Source: Whitmania pigra
Taxonomy: Eukaryota; Annelida; Clitellata; Hirudinida; Haemopidae
Assembly: GCA_021613335.1 (NCBI GenBank)
Contig: JAJTWR010000332.1
Span: forward strand, 982,001 to 1,046,000
Direction: 5' to 3'
Length of the DNA stretch: 64,000 nucleotides
Position 1 is the first letter of the stretch; every line of letters begins with the position of its first letter. A model generated the notes under the pieces. The model was not told the DNA's origin. It was given only the letters and a program-made list of their open reading frames with translations, and did no database searches. Both the position numbers and the translations under genes were made by a program. Below are positions 23,665 through 34,900 of this stretch, in pieces.

Positions 23665-25311
23665 TTAACATGGTAACTGACAAACACGAGGTGCACAGAA
23701 AAGGCAGACATCCCAACCGCCTTTATTCTTCGGTTCACTGTAATAGACAGAGAAATTGACCCTTGGAAGCTTTTGCTGGCAGCTATCTCTTTCTTCCTTA
23801 ATGATGATCGGTTTTTCCGCCATTTCACACTCATCAGGTGTCTTGGGCTTCTTTTCAAGACAATTCTTAATTTCATTCTTTTTCCATCGTTCGATAAACT
23901 CGACAAATGTTTCCCTGAATCCACTAGGGTTACAGAATTTACTTTTTTCTTCGTCCACTGGCTGATTCTTCGGCGGCTTTGGCACTTTTGAAGTGCTAGC
24001 TTCACCTTCAGATTTTTTCTGGTCTGGTCTCGGAGTGATCCGTTCTCCACTTTTTTTTTGTTCAACAGGGCCGCTCGGACATTCAGTAAAATTGATATTG
24101 AATCTCCACCCACCGCGCATGTTAAGAATATTGCCAATGAATTCTTCACTTTTGTAGTGAGTCAACTCAATCGGTTTTCTAGTATCTCCGCCTATCAGTT
24201 TCTTAAGATAATCTTTGTCTGTACATCCATCCTTACCTGGTGTTTTCCTATCCCTTTCATTCGATGTCCCTACGTCTCTTTTTTCCGGTACTTTGACATC
24301 CGGGGAAGGTTTTAATGAAGGTCTCTTGCCTTCTTTTGGAATGCTATGTCTGCTCCCTGATCTTTCACTTTTAGCAGGTGGAACATTTTTGTTATCTGGC
24401 ACAGCTCCCCCGGGTTTCTTGACATCAGAAGTAGAAGGAATAGGTCCTACTTTTTGAGGATCAGTTTTTTTAGGTGGTTGGGTCTTATCTTTATCTATAT
24501 CTTTATCTTTGTCTTTATCTGTTTTCTCGGTTTTTTCATCTGGGAATTCACAAATTTCATCATCCTTGTGTAATACTGGTGCTTTAGGCGATTCAACTGC
24601 TTTAGGCGATGCAACTGCTTTAGGCGATGAAGCCGCTTTTGCAGCTGGGGGTTTGTCCTTTTCTTTGTTTGCTGGTTTGCTCGGTGTAGCTTTGGCAGAG
24701 GCCCCGGCAGGACTTTTTTGACCTTTTTCTTGTTTAGAACTCTGGTTAATGTTCATCATATATTCGTGACGTGTTTCTAAAGTTTTATTCAAATGAATTT
24801 GCTTAAATTTTTTTATATTTGTTGGTAGACTATCCTCAAAACTTTGCGAAATTAGAACCTCTTCTGAGACTTTTTTTGGCAATTCTTCATCATTGCTACC
24901 AGGTTCTGAAATCAAATAATTGGCTTTGATAAACTTTGTTGTAAAATTGGTTTTACTAGAATCATCCTTAGAAACTCCAAGGGCCAAAGAGCCAGGAACT
25001 TCTGTGTTTCCTTGTGTTTGAGCTGATTCATTAGCTGACATTTCACCTGGTTTTGATGTCGATTCCAATCTAGAGTCTTTAATGTTATCTGCATTGTCAA
25101 CGCCGAAGCTTATAAAACTATTTTCACTACTTGAAGTGTTAGTTGAGTTGAAGAGAACTTCAAATTGCGGCTGATCTGCATCACGTTTTTTGCAACTATA
25201 AACTTGTTCATCGTTGGACTTAAGTGGAGAACTTTGGACGTCAGTTGCAGTCCAAGTGCGGCTCAATTCAAGTTTCGTTGGAGTCACCGGGGTGCACTTC
25301 GCTGGTGGCAT
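23665..25311 (-). CDS. Long low-complexity Lys/Pro/Ser-rich protein, 548 residues
   Basis: A single uninterrupted frame from ATG (context aacaaccatgcc) to stop. The chain is mostly disordered: a near-repeat SPKAVASPKAVESPKAP, a charged run of DKDKDKDIDKDK, and many Lys/Pro/Ser. The C-terminal 200 residues look more structured (YKSEEFIGNILNMRGGWRF, ETFVEFIERWKKNEIKN) and end in a Cys-rich motif CLFCAPRVCQLPC. No family was recognised. A 1.6-kb open frame in such AT-rich DNA is unlikely by chance, so it is probably a real exon or intronless gene. Confidence 0.65.
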   Translation of the reverse strand: MPPAKCTPVTPTKLELSRTWTATDVQSSPLKSNDEQVYSCKKRDADQPQFEVLFNSTNTSSSENSFISFGVDNADNIKDSRLESTSKPGEMSANESAQTQGNTEVPGSLALGVSKDDSSKTNFTTKFIKANYLISEPGSNDEELPKKVSEEVLISQSFEDSLPTNIKKFKQIHLNKTLETRHEYMMNINQSSKQEKGQKSPAGASAKATPSKPANKEKDKPPAAKAASSPKAVASPKAVESPKAPVLHKDDEICEFPDEKTEKTDKDKDKDIDKDKTQPPKKTDPQKVGPIPSTSDVKKPGGAVPDNKNVPPAKSERSGSRHSIPKEGKRPSLKPSPDVKVPEKRDVGTSNERDRKTPGKDGCTDKDYLKKLIGGDTRKPIELTHYKSEEFIGNILNMRGGWRFNINFTECPSGPVEQKKSGERITPRPDQKKSEGEASTSKVPKPPKNQPVDEEKSKFCNPSGFRETFVEFIERWKKNEIKNCLEKKPKTPDECEMAEKPIIIKEERDSCQQKLPRVNFSVYYSEPKNKGGWDVCLFCAPRVCQLPC

Positions 25312-26312
25312 GGTTGTTGATGTCTTTTGAGAAGTCTTTCTTGTTAAAATGCTAGAATTTGTGTTAAAATATGATCAAATTGATTATCGAGTCTACTGCT
25401 GTTTTTAATTACAGAAAATTTGCAAGAATGGGAAATTTACTTTTTTTGTTTATGGGCTTGATTGCTCAAACGATGAGAACCATGTGATGGGAAAGTTCGA
25501 TATTTTTCAATCACCATTTTGTGTTTGTCAAAGCCTTTTATAACCGATGCTATAAAACTTGAGAATTAGATGATTTAAGCGTTTAACTTATTTCACAAAC
25601 CTAGGCAGAGTTTTTGTTATAAAATATTATATTTGTAGTTTAATCAATACTCTCAAATGTCAATAATTCTCTTTTTATTAGTTTATTTTTTTAATGTAGC
25701 TTATTAGATTTGTTTACAATGACGATACTAGTAACGTCATCGCAAGTATGGTTTAATATTTGTTGTAATCATCTCAACATTTAAAGAAATTGTTGGGTCA
25801 GATCAAATGAACTCAACAATTTTGAAAAATATTCCCACCGAAGTATTTCACAAAAATTTTATGTTTTAATACAACAAACAGGGATCTATATAATGGGGAA
25901 ATACAAGGTTTAGATGTGACCGATATTTTAGAAGATATTGCCATTTGACATGGCCACCCTACTTTTTGAATTTTGATTTATCGAAAGTCGGCCACACATA
26001 ATGTGTCATAACTAATATTGTACATGAGATAGAGCAATGATATTAAGATTTGTTTTCTAAAATTTAACACATTAAATAATGTAAAAATTAATATTTTGTG
26101 ATTCATGGTTTTAGAGGAATGCAGCTCAAAAAATGAGAAAGTTCTGTAAAAAGTCCACTATTTGAAATTAAATATTTTGAAAACTCTTTGAATCACGTAG
26201 AAATCTAGTGATGTTAAAATTTTAAGCTTTGATTTCAATAATTGACAATTAATTTAAAAATCGCTTTTTAACCGAAAATTTGATGTAGGTCTCTAAATAA
26301 AAGTAGAATAAG
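25312..26312. other. Intergenic, no feature recognised
   Basis: AT-rich and without long frames. It probably includes the promoter of the minus-strand ORF starting at 25311. Confidence 0.5.
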
Positions 26313-26460
26313 CAGACATGGGACCAAGTACTCAAGTCTCAAGTACAAGTACTCAAGGTCCAAGTACTAGTACGAGTACAAGTACTTGAGATTGAATCAA
26401 GTGCAAGTACCTAGGTTTAAGTACAAGTATCGATGACTATGAACAAGTACTTTGCAGTAG
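26313..26460. mobile_element. hAT-like terminal fragment
   Basis: Begins cagacatgggaccaagtac and then repeats caagtac/gtacttg about ten times, the layout of a hAT terminal inverted repeat with subterminal binding sites. The matching end was not found, so it is a truncated or rearranged copy. Confidence 0.5.
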
Positions 26461-27411
26461 AGTTTTAAGGATTTTCAATTCGTTTATTTCCGAACAAAAT
26501 TCTGAATCGAGAAAGCAAAAAACATACAAAATTCACAAATTCAAGGTGTATCCCAAATAGGAATAGACCGGGGACCCCGGCTACGGCAAATTTTAGCGGG
26601 GGTTCAGCCGGGGAATGTCGTAAATCATGCATAAAAATTTGACGCTTTTTAAAATGCGAACGTCTATTCCATGTCTGAATCCAAGTTATCATAAAATCTC
26701 ATTTGATTGAATATAATCAACAGATATTGGTTATAAAAGCTCTTAAAAGAGGCTGGGATTTGAACTCTTAATGGAATCGCCAAAGTTTTAATCACTCGTC
26801 TATCGAAGCCTGCTATTAATAATTTATGATAAATCATAATAATTCATCATAATAAACAAAATCATATTTGGGTTACCTTTGTGGAATAATACCGCTGCTC
26901 TTAAAATACTTATACTTAAGAAACGGCAATGTTTCCACATTTTTTGGCAAACGTCTCATCGTGAATGCTATTTAGAACTGCTTTTACTATTACTTGGGCT
27001 GGCGAGTGGGCCATCCATCCATCTGCTCCAGGTTTGCCATGCCTAGCAAATCGCTCCGACACATCTTCCAGAAGGAAAGGATCATCTGAGACATCTATCT
27101 CTGTTTCTCAGATACAGGGATGTTGTTTCAGCTTTTTCCAAGGGGCAAACTCTCGTACGACTTTAAGGGGTGACCTTTTTCATTCTATCCTAAAGTCAAG
27201 CGACTCAAAAAACTAAATTTTTCTTGAGACTTTGATTAAGGTTAATAACTAAAGATAGTTAATAAAGGAATAGTAAACAAAATGATTTTTTAATATTCTT
27301 GTAAAATATTTCTTTTGTTAAAAAATGATTAAAAACATGTTCCTTGACCCCGTAACGTAATAATTTGTGTAACATAAACGAATAAATGTGCTGGTTGAAC
27401 ATGAAAATATG

Positions 27412-27494
27412 ACACCCTCAAAATAAGCCCTAGCCTCTTTTGGAGCAAAAATTAATGTATAACAGTGCCTTATTTTCGGCGAAACACGGTATTA
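27412..27494. repeat. DNA-transposon-type terminal repeat fragment
   Basis: The words aaaataagccctagc and cttattttcggcgaaacacg near its end are familiar from a widespread animal MITE-type repeat. Only one end is visible, so the class is not assigned. Confidence 0.4.
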
Positions 27495-27539
27495 GACCTA
27501 CTCGGTTGACAATATGTCAGTTCTTTGACCATTGCGACT

Positions 27540-28140
27540 CAAGCGTGTGAGTGCTGATTCTTGCAGTCTAGATTCATACAGTCAATATTGTCGAATTTAT
27601 TCAATATCCTTTCTATTGCTGCAAAAAACGTATCAATTTTAACAGATTTACGTGGGCACTCTGTAGTTAGATGTCTCTGCCCTACCGATGAAAAGAGAAA
27701 GTATGTATTCCAGCTTGGAATTTCCAGAAATAACATGCGAAGGTTTTTCTTTATGAGCAACTAAACCTATTACATCACTCAGTTTGTTTGTCTCTAATTA
27801 TTTCTGACCTTGACTCATTAGTTTGCAGTTTAGTCAGAGGGTTTTTGGTTGCTTATATTAGGCTACTCGCTGCCACATAGTCTGCTATTCTGTAGTTCTT
27901 GTGACAGACAGCTGACAGGATTTCATCCATGCTGGTCAGAATGTCACAAAAGTTCCGGTGTTGTTTACAAGCAAACTCTTAGCTTCTGCTACATCATCAT
28001 TCTGACTTTCAATTATTTGAAGTTTTTGTACTATTGCTTGTAAGCGACTTTTGACTTTGTGCTCTGAGCGGCACCTTTAAGACCATCGTGTATCAACCAG
28101 ACGCTCAAGCTCAAGCAATTGCATGCTTTGACATTTTTTT
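27540..28140 (-). pseudogene. ZMYM1/TTF-type hAT transposase relic
   Basis: Minus-strand frames read QLLELERLVDTRW near 28105, then a helical stretch around LQIIESQNDDVAEAKSLL, and finally RKSVKIDTFFAAIERILNKF at 27600. This order matches the middle of TTF-type zinc-finger/HAT proteins (ZMYM1-like). Several stops and frameshifts show it is dead. Ends were not found. Confidence 0.55.
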
Positions 28141-28998
28141 TGCCTCTGCACGAACAGTTTATGTCGATTATTGCTTTTGGAATTTCCACCTGTGGATGAT
28201 GTTTTGTGAATATTTTTTAAATTAATAAGAACGTAACAAATCATTATGAAACAAGAGCTTCATATTAAATGGCAGCTTTACCCTTTATTAAAAAAGTTAC
28301 TTTGTGACATTGTTTAAATTAATATAACGTGATTTACGTAATTGTCAAATAATTTATAGTTTTTAGTTAAGTGTGTTTTAGATTTTCAGACATAAGACAC
28401 ACATTTAGGGGAATCTGAAATATGGGGAATTGAATAAGGGGTTAAAATGATCTTAAATAGTAAAAAAAAAAATCAATAAGCATACTTTATAGACAGCCCA
28501 TAATCAATCAACACAAAGATCAATTAGTTAATTATCTTACCTTTCTCATCCACATTTATTGTCACGACCTAAAATGGCTGGGGTGGAAATTATTGCAATT
28601 ATTGAAATTTGACCAAAAAATGTCTTACGACATTGAAGAACGACTCAATATTAGGTCAAACTATGACATTAACACAACGGTATATTCATTAGTAACTAAA
28701 ATTTAATTAATATTTATTACTACAAAATTTGTTTATCTCGATCGCAATCAGCGACAGCAAAATAAAGAATGAAAATTATGATAAGAAGATCAACGAGAGA
28801 GGGGCTTAAATTCACCTTGAAAACTTGAATTTTCAATAAGCTCAAGTATTTTTTTGAGATTGGAGTCCGTTTAGAATCATTTTCGCTTTAAATTTAATGA
28901 ATCCTTAATTAATTCCAGATAAGTACTTTATTAAATATATTTATTAAGTTAAATATTGATCCACACATAGATTCAAATTCAAATTATTTATCGGAATT

Positions 28999-31900
28999 AT
29001 GTCGTTAGAACAAAGTCCGAACTCCGAGTTAAGCACAGAAATACGAAAAAAAAGTCTGGATTTTTCAGGAGAAGATCAGTGTTCGGAAAAAACATTAGAA
29101 AAAGCAGTCCAAGGAAAGTCTGATGACAGTTCTTTGAGTAGCAGTAAAAATGAAACAATCACGTTTGATGATGTCATGATAATCATTGGAGAATTCGGAC
29201 CTTATCAGTTCTTGATATTTCTGACGTTCGCACTGGGAATGATAATAGAAGTGATGTTGGTAATGTCCTTCGTGTTTGTCGCTGCTGTTCCTGAACCATT
29301 CTATTGCTCAGAGCCAAGATTGAACCACCTCAATTTGTCAGAGGAACTCAAACATAACATCTCCTCCGTAAATGGCGAGTCGTGCCTCATGTACGACAGA
29401 GATTATTCCAATTGGACGATGAAGACTGTGGAAGAATGGATTGGAGGATTGTACAACGATAGTCCACCTCAGACCAGCTGCAAGTTTGGCTGGATTTACA
29501 GCAAAGATCTCTATGAAGAAACTATTGTTTCTAAGGTTTAAAAGCAATATTTTAGTTTCTAATGATTCTGATTCGGTGTTTTATGAATAACTAGTATATT
29601 CATACTATGAATAAATATAAATTAATAACTAGTATGAATATATTTGTTATTAATTATAAATTAATAACTAGTATGAATATAACTAGTATGAATAAATTTG
29701 TTATTAATTTATATTTATTTTACTCAAAACTTCCGAAATATTACAATCAAGTATGATGCTACTAATTACATTTGAATGAACACTGTTTTTCAAGTTTTGC
29801 GACAATGGCAAAGCCTAAGTAAAGGAACTTATGATTGATCAACAATTCAAATTTAAGTGTACACTATCTTAATGCAATTATGCAAATATTGTTTACTTAA
29901 GAAGCCTAAGTTAGGAAGACTTGTTATTATTCAGCATGCCATTCTTCATAAGCTCAAAGTCTTCTAACCTCGTATCACTAACATACTATTAACTTAACAC
30001 TAACCGTAACAAATCATTTTAAACATTTCGTTGAATGATTTGACAAGATAAATAAATCGGTTGTTGCAGTGGAATCTCGTTTGTAAAGATGAGTGGAAAG
30101 CTTCCTTCGTTTACTCAGTCGTTGGATTTGGTCAACTTCTTGGAGCCATAATCTGGGGAATATTGATAGACAAGTTGATATGATTACTTTATTTTCTTCG
30201 CTCATTTTCAAACATTGTTGCTGTGAAAATTCAGATTTGGAAGAAGGTGGCCATATTGTTTAGCCATGGTTGCAATGGTTCTTTTTGCGGGAGGGGCCAG
30301 TTTTGCACCTCAGTATAACGTCTACTGCATTCTCCAATTCTGCATGGGATTCAACACGGTGGCTGCTTATTCCATTGGAGCTGCCGTAGGTATATATCAT
30401 ATATGATATTTCAGTTCACACTTCGTACGAAGTAAGATTTTATTTTTAAAAGTTATTGTTTTAGAGAGGTTTAAGAAGGCTGTAAGTTAATTTCTTGAAC
30501 ATTATGAACTTGTATGTTCAAAAGTTCAAACATTTGTTAACGTCAGAACCAGACTGGGTTACCAGGTACTTGAACTCGTATATGTACTATTCCTTAAGTA
30601 CTTGAGTAGGTGGGTGTCTGTATTCAGCTCCATGTTCAAAACATAAGTAACTGTCTTCTAATGAATTCCGTCCATGAAAGTATCAAAATCATAATATCGC
30701 TCGGGTAAACAACACGTCCGACTGTTTGGATAAAATAAAAGCACAATAAAATCAGATATAACAAAAATCCTAATTTTAAGCTCTGCGTTACATTGGAGAA
30801 TGTAAAGGCGGTTAAAGATGATAATTTCATCATCCAGACTCCTTCGCGCCTCACAAGACTCCGAAGTCAGAAGAGTATTTTTCAATCATGATCCCACCCG
30901 TCTGAAGTCTGAAGAGGCCAAACGTTCTTCTAGAATTCAGAAGAATACTGCAACTCAGCCTTTTCCATAACAGTCTCTTAAATGCGTAAATGAATGCTCA
31001 CAAATATCAGAAGCTGTAAGAATAAGTTTAACTATGTACTTTTGTTTTTGAGTTTGGAAGATCCAGATATTTTCTCTTTGACTAAAACATAGCTGACCAA
31101 AGACGTTCCAGATTCTATGTTCTGCCCCTCAGGTTTAACTGTGGTCAGACGGGATCGGGCCTTAATTCCTCATTGTCGACCTGTTGCCGTGCAATGGAGC
31201 GGATTATTAACAAATAGCTTATGCATCATCTAACACAACATAAATTAATAAACAGGAATCAACATGGATTTATGAGTGGCAGATCTACTTGAATGCATGC
31301 AACAATAGGAATTTCAATAGTAATATAATATAGATGAAATTTTATCAAAAATCGTTTTCCCCAGGGTGTCCCCCAGGGCTTGGCCCCATACTTTTTTCAT
31401 TGTACATCAATGATCTTCCGAGCATATTCAAAAATGCTGATGATGTTAAGCTTTATTGCTTCCCAACTTCGTCCGACACCCAACTGCAGTCTGTTCTCGA
31501 CAGCGTAGTTCAGTGGAGTGACATCTGGCAACTTCAGCTCGCACCAGAAAAATGTCAGGTTTTCTCCTGCGGGCCGCAGAATGAAAAGAAATAATGAGTA
31601 CACTATCAACGGTCGGATCCTCTAACGAGTGAACATCATTAGGGATCTCGGAATTATGATGGACCCAAGCTTAAAGTTTGCAGCCCACAGCAACCGTTTT
31701 GTGGATGATTAGGGCATCCTTCTCCCCGAGGGACCAGGATGTCCTAAAGCTTGCCTTTTGCATGTCAGACCTATTCTTAAATATGGTTCCCCAGTATGGA
31801 ACACTCACCACAAATACCAAATTGCACAGACTTGTGTCTGTTGTGACGTCATCTTGAGTATAAAAGGACTGGCCTTGGGAGCGAGGGAAGTTTGGTTCGA

Positions 31901-34900
31901 GTTCTACGAGTTTTACGGAGTTGATACGGTGTTATACGATAGGGATTGCGAGTTGGTGACATTAGCGATATTTCGATTATAGTTTGTGTTCCTGAATATT
32001 TGTCCGCCAATAAAGTTTTCTGTTGCACTTGTTATTGTTTCAAAGACCCAACAACTGGCGCAGTCGACGAAAAGTTTCAAAGTCTGAAAAGTTATAATTT
32101 TCAAGGAAACCAACAGAAAAGGTTTGTCAGAATTTGTTGAGAAACAGTGCATTTAAATTTCAAAGCGGGTGAAAATGGCGGATATCGCTAAATTTCTGGA
32201 ACTATTTGCGAAACAAATGGAAGCCCTGGTTTGTTCAATTGCTGAGAATTCTACGACCATCCCTAATTTCATACCTTTCGAACCGAACAAAGAGTTGTGG
32301 GGTGACTACATGAGTCGGTTTCAAACCTTTACAGAAGCAAACTCTATTCCGACCTCAAAAATTACTCAAGTTTTTCTCACAAACCAGTCAACTTCAATTT
32401 ACAAACTCTTGCAAACTGCGGCTTCACAAAAGACAATTCCATGTGAAGTCAATAAATTAGAATTTTCGGAAATTCAAGCAGTGATGATTGAAAATTTCAA
32501 CCCCAAAAGATTCATTGTGAGAGAAAAGTTTAGATTTTGGACAGATAAAAAGGCAACCAGGCGAGACCATTCAAGAACTCGCGGCGAAAATTCGAACAGC
32601 AGCTTCTACGTGCGACTTTCCTAGTATTGAGTACACACTCGACGAAGCCTTGAGAACAAGATTTGTGTGTTCTGTTGACAACGAGGCGGTTCTCAAGTCG
32701 CTTTTCAAAATTCCAGATGATGAATTAACTTTCAATCGGGCTGTTGAAATCGCTACGGAAGTGGAAGAATCTGCTAAGGTCGCCAAAGCCACAGTACATG
32801 GCACACCGGACGAACCGGTAATGAAAGTGTTCAAACCTGCCGGCAACAAACAAGAAAAAGTAAATTTCAAACCAAGACGCCAGGTACAACAGCTCTCTAA
32901 ATTTCCATTCCCGAAAAGAACGTGTCCAAGATGTGGAACAAAAGGACACCACGCCAATGATTGCAGGCATATCAACACTGAATGCAACTTCTGTGGAATC
33001 ATAGGACATTTAGAAAAAGCTTGTTTAAAGAAAAAGTTCAAAGGAGAGAGAAAAGTGAAATCAATCCATACAATTCCGAGCCACTCCCCTCTCATACAAA
33101 AATTACAAATTGCAAATTCGGAATTTGTTTTCGAGTTGGACAGCGAGCCAGGGATAACTTTTGCTCAATGGAAGTGTGGAACAAGTGGGGAAAACCCAAG
33201 CTAACACCTTCCGGTACGAAAAATATTTCAGCAACAGGGGACTCAATCCCGAACTTAGGAGTCTGCGAAATGATGGTTTCGACATCAGACCTTCAAGAAG
33301 TACCTCTAGAATTCAATGTAACCAAGTTGCCAAAACTCAACATTCTTGGCAGGAAAGCCATAGTTGAACTGCAAATCGACATGTCAAACTTGCTACGCAT
33401 TCATGTTTTCAAGGTTGAAGAAACGGATTCAAAAACCGTTGAAAAAGCATGTCTCAAAATTTGCCACGATTTCAAAGAATGTTTCGAGCAAGATCTTGGT
33501 TGTTTGAAAGATTTCGAACTAGAGGTAAAATTCAAACAGGAAGCAACGCCAATTTTTGTCAAAGCAAGAACAGTTCCATTTGCAATTCAGGAAGATCTGA
33601 ATCAGGCTCTTGATGCAGGAATAAAGAAAGGGATTTGGATCCCAACACATTTCAATGATTACGGAACTCCGATAGTTCCGATTCAAAAGAGTCTGAGACC
33701 AGGCGAAAAGAAGGCTAAGTTTCGAATCTGCGGAGACTATTCGGTGACCGTAAATTCCCAGTTGGAACCTCACCGATACCCAATGCCACTGCCGGAGGAT
33801 CTTATGAGAAAACTTGGAGGAAGTCGTTACTTCAGCAAGATTGATTTAGCAGATGCATTCAATCAAATCAAACTCGCTCCTATGAGTCAACAAAAACTCG
33901 CGTTGACCACAAATAGAGGAGTTTTACTTCAAACGAGACTACCTTTTGGAATAATTTCAGCTCCAGGTTACTTCCAAGAAATAATGGACAGATTGACGTG
34001 TGATCTACAAGGAGTCGCAGTCTATCTAGACGACATTCTTGTCGGTGGTTCTAACTCCAAAGAACATCTTCAAAACCTGAAAGCTTTACTACAAAGGTTA
34101 CGAGGCAAAGGATTGAGATGCAATAAAAACAAGTGCATTTTTGCAAAAGATTCGATGGAATATCTGGGACTCGTTATTTCAAAAAGCGGGATAGAAAAGG
34201 GGAAACGTGCTGACGCTTTGACGAACATGCCAAGGCCAACAAATATATCAACATTACGTTCGTTTTTGGGATCAGTGCAGTTCTACCACAAATTCATCCC
34301 AAACCTTTCGACCATTGTAGAGCCGTTGACGAGTTTAACCAGAAAAGAAACACCCTGGATTTGGAGTTCGGAAGCAGAGAGGTCGTTTCAAAAGTTGAAG
34401 GATATCTTGGCGAAGGAGGTGCAGCTTGCGCATTTTGATAAAACTCTTCCTTTGGTGATGCATCAGATGTGGGCATTGGTGCAGTTTTGTTCCACCGATA
34501 TCCGGATAGAAGTGAACGACCAATTTTACATGTTTCAAAAACACTTTCAAAGACACAAAAGAATTACAGTCAGATACATAAAGAAGCACTCCCGATCATT
34601 TATGCGCTTCAAAAATTTCATCAATATCTTTACGGAAGAAAATTTATTTTAGTGACTGACCACAAACCCCTTTTGTGCTCTTTTCAGTCCATCCAAACTG
34701 ACCCCTGTTTTAGCGGCAAATCGTTTAGCTCGATGGGCATTGATACTTCACCAGTACGACTATTCAATAGAATACCGACGGTCAGAAAACCATGGTAACG
34801 CGGATGCTCTTAGTCGTTTACCAAGCGGACAAGATTCCAATTTTGACGTCGGTGAAGATGAAGAGGAGAATCATACAGTTTGCATGATCAATGCCATCAG

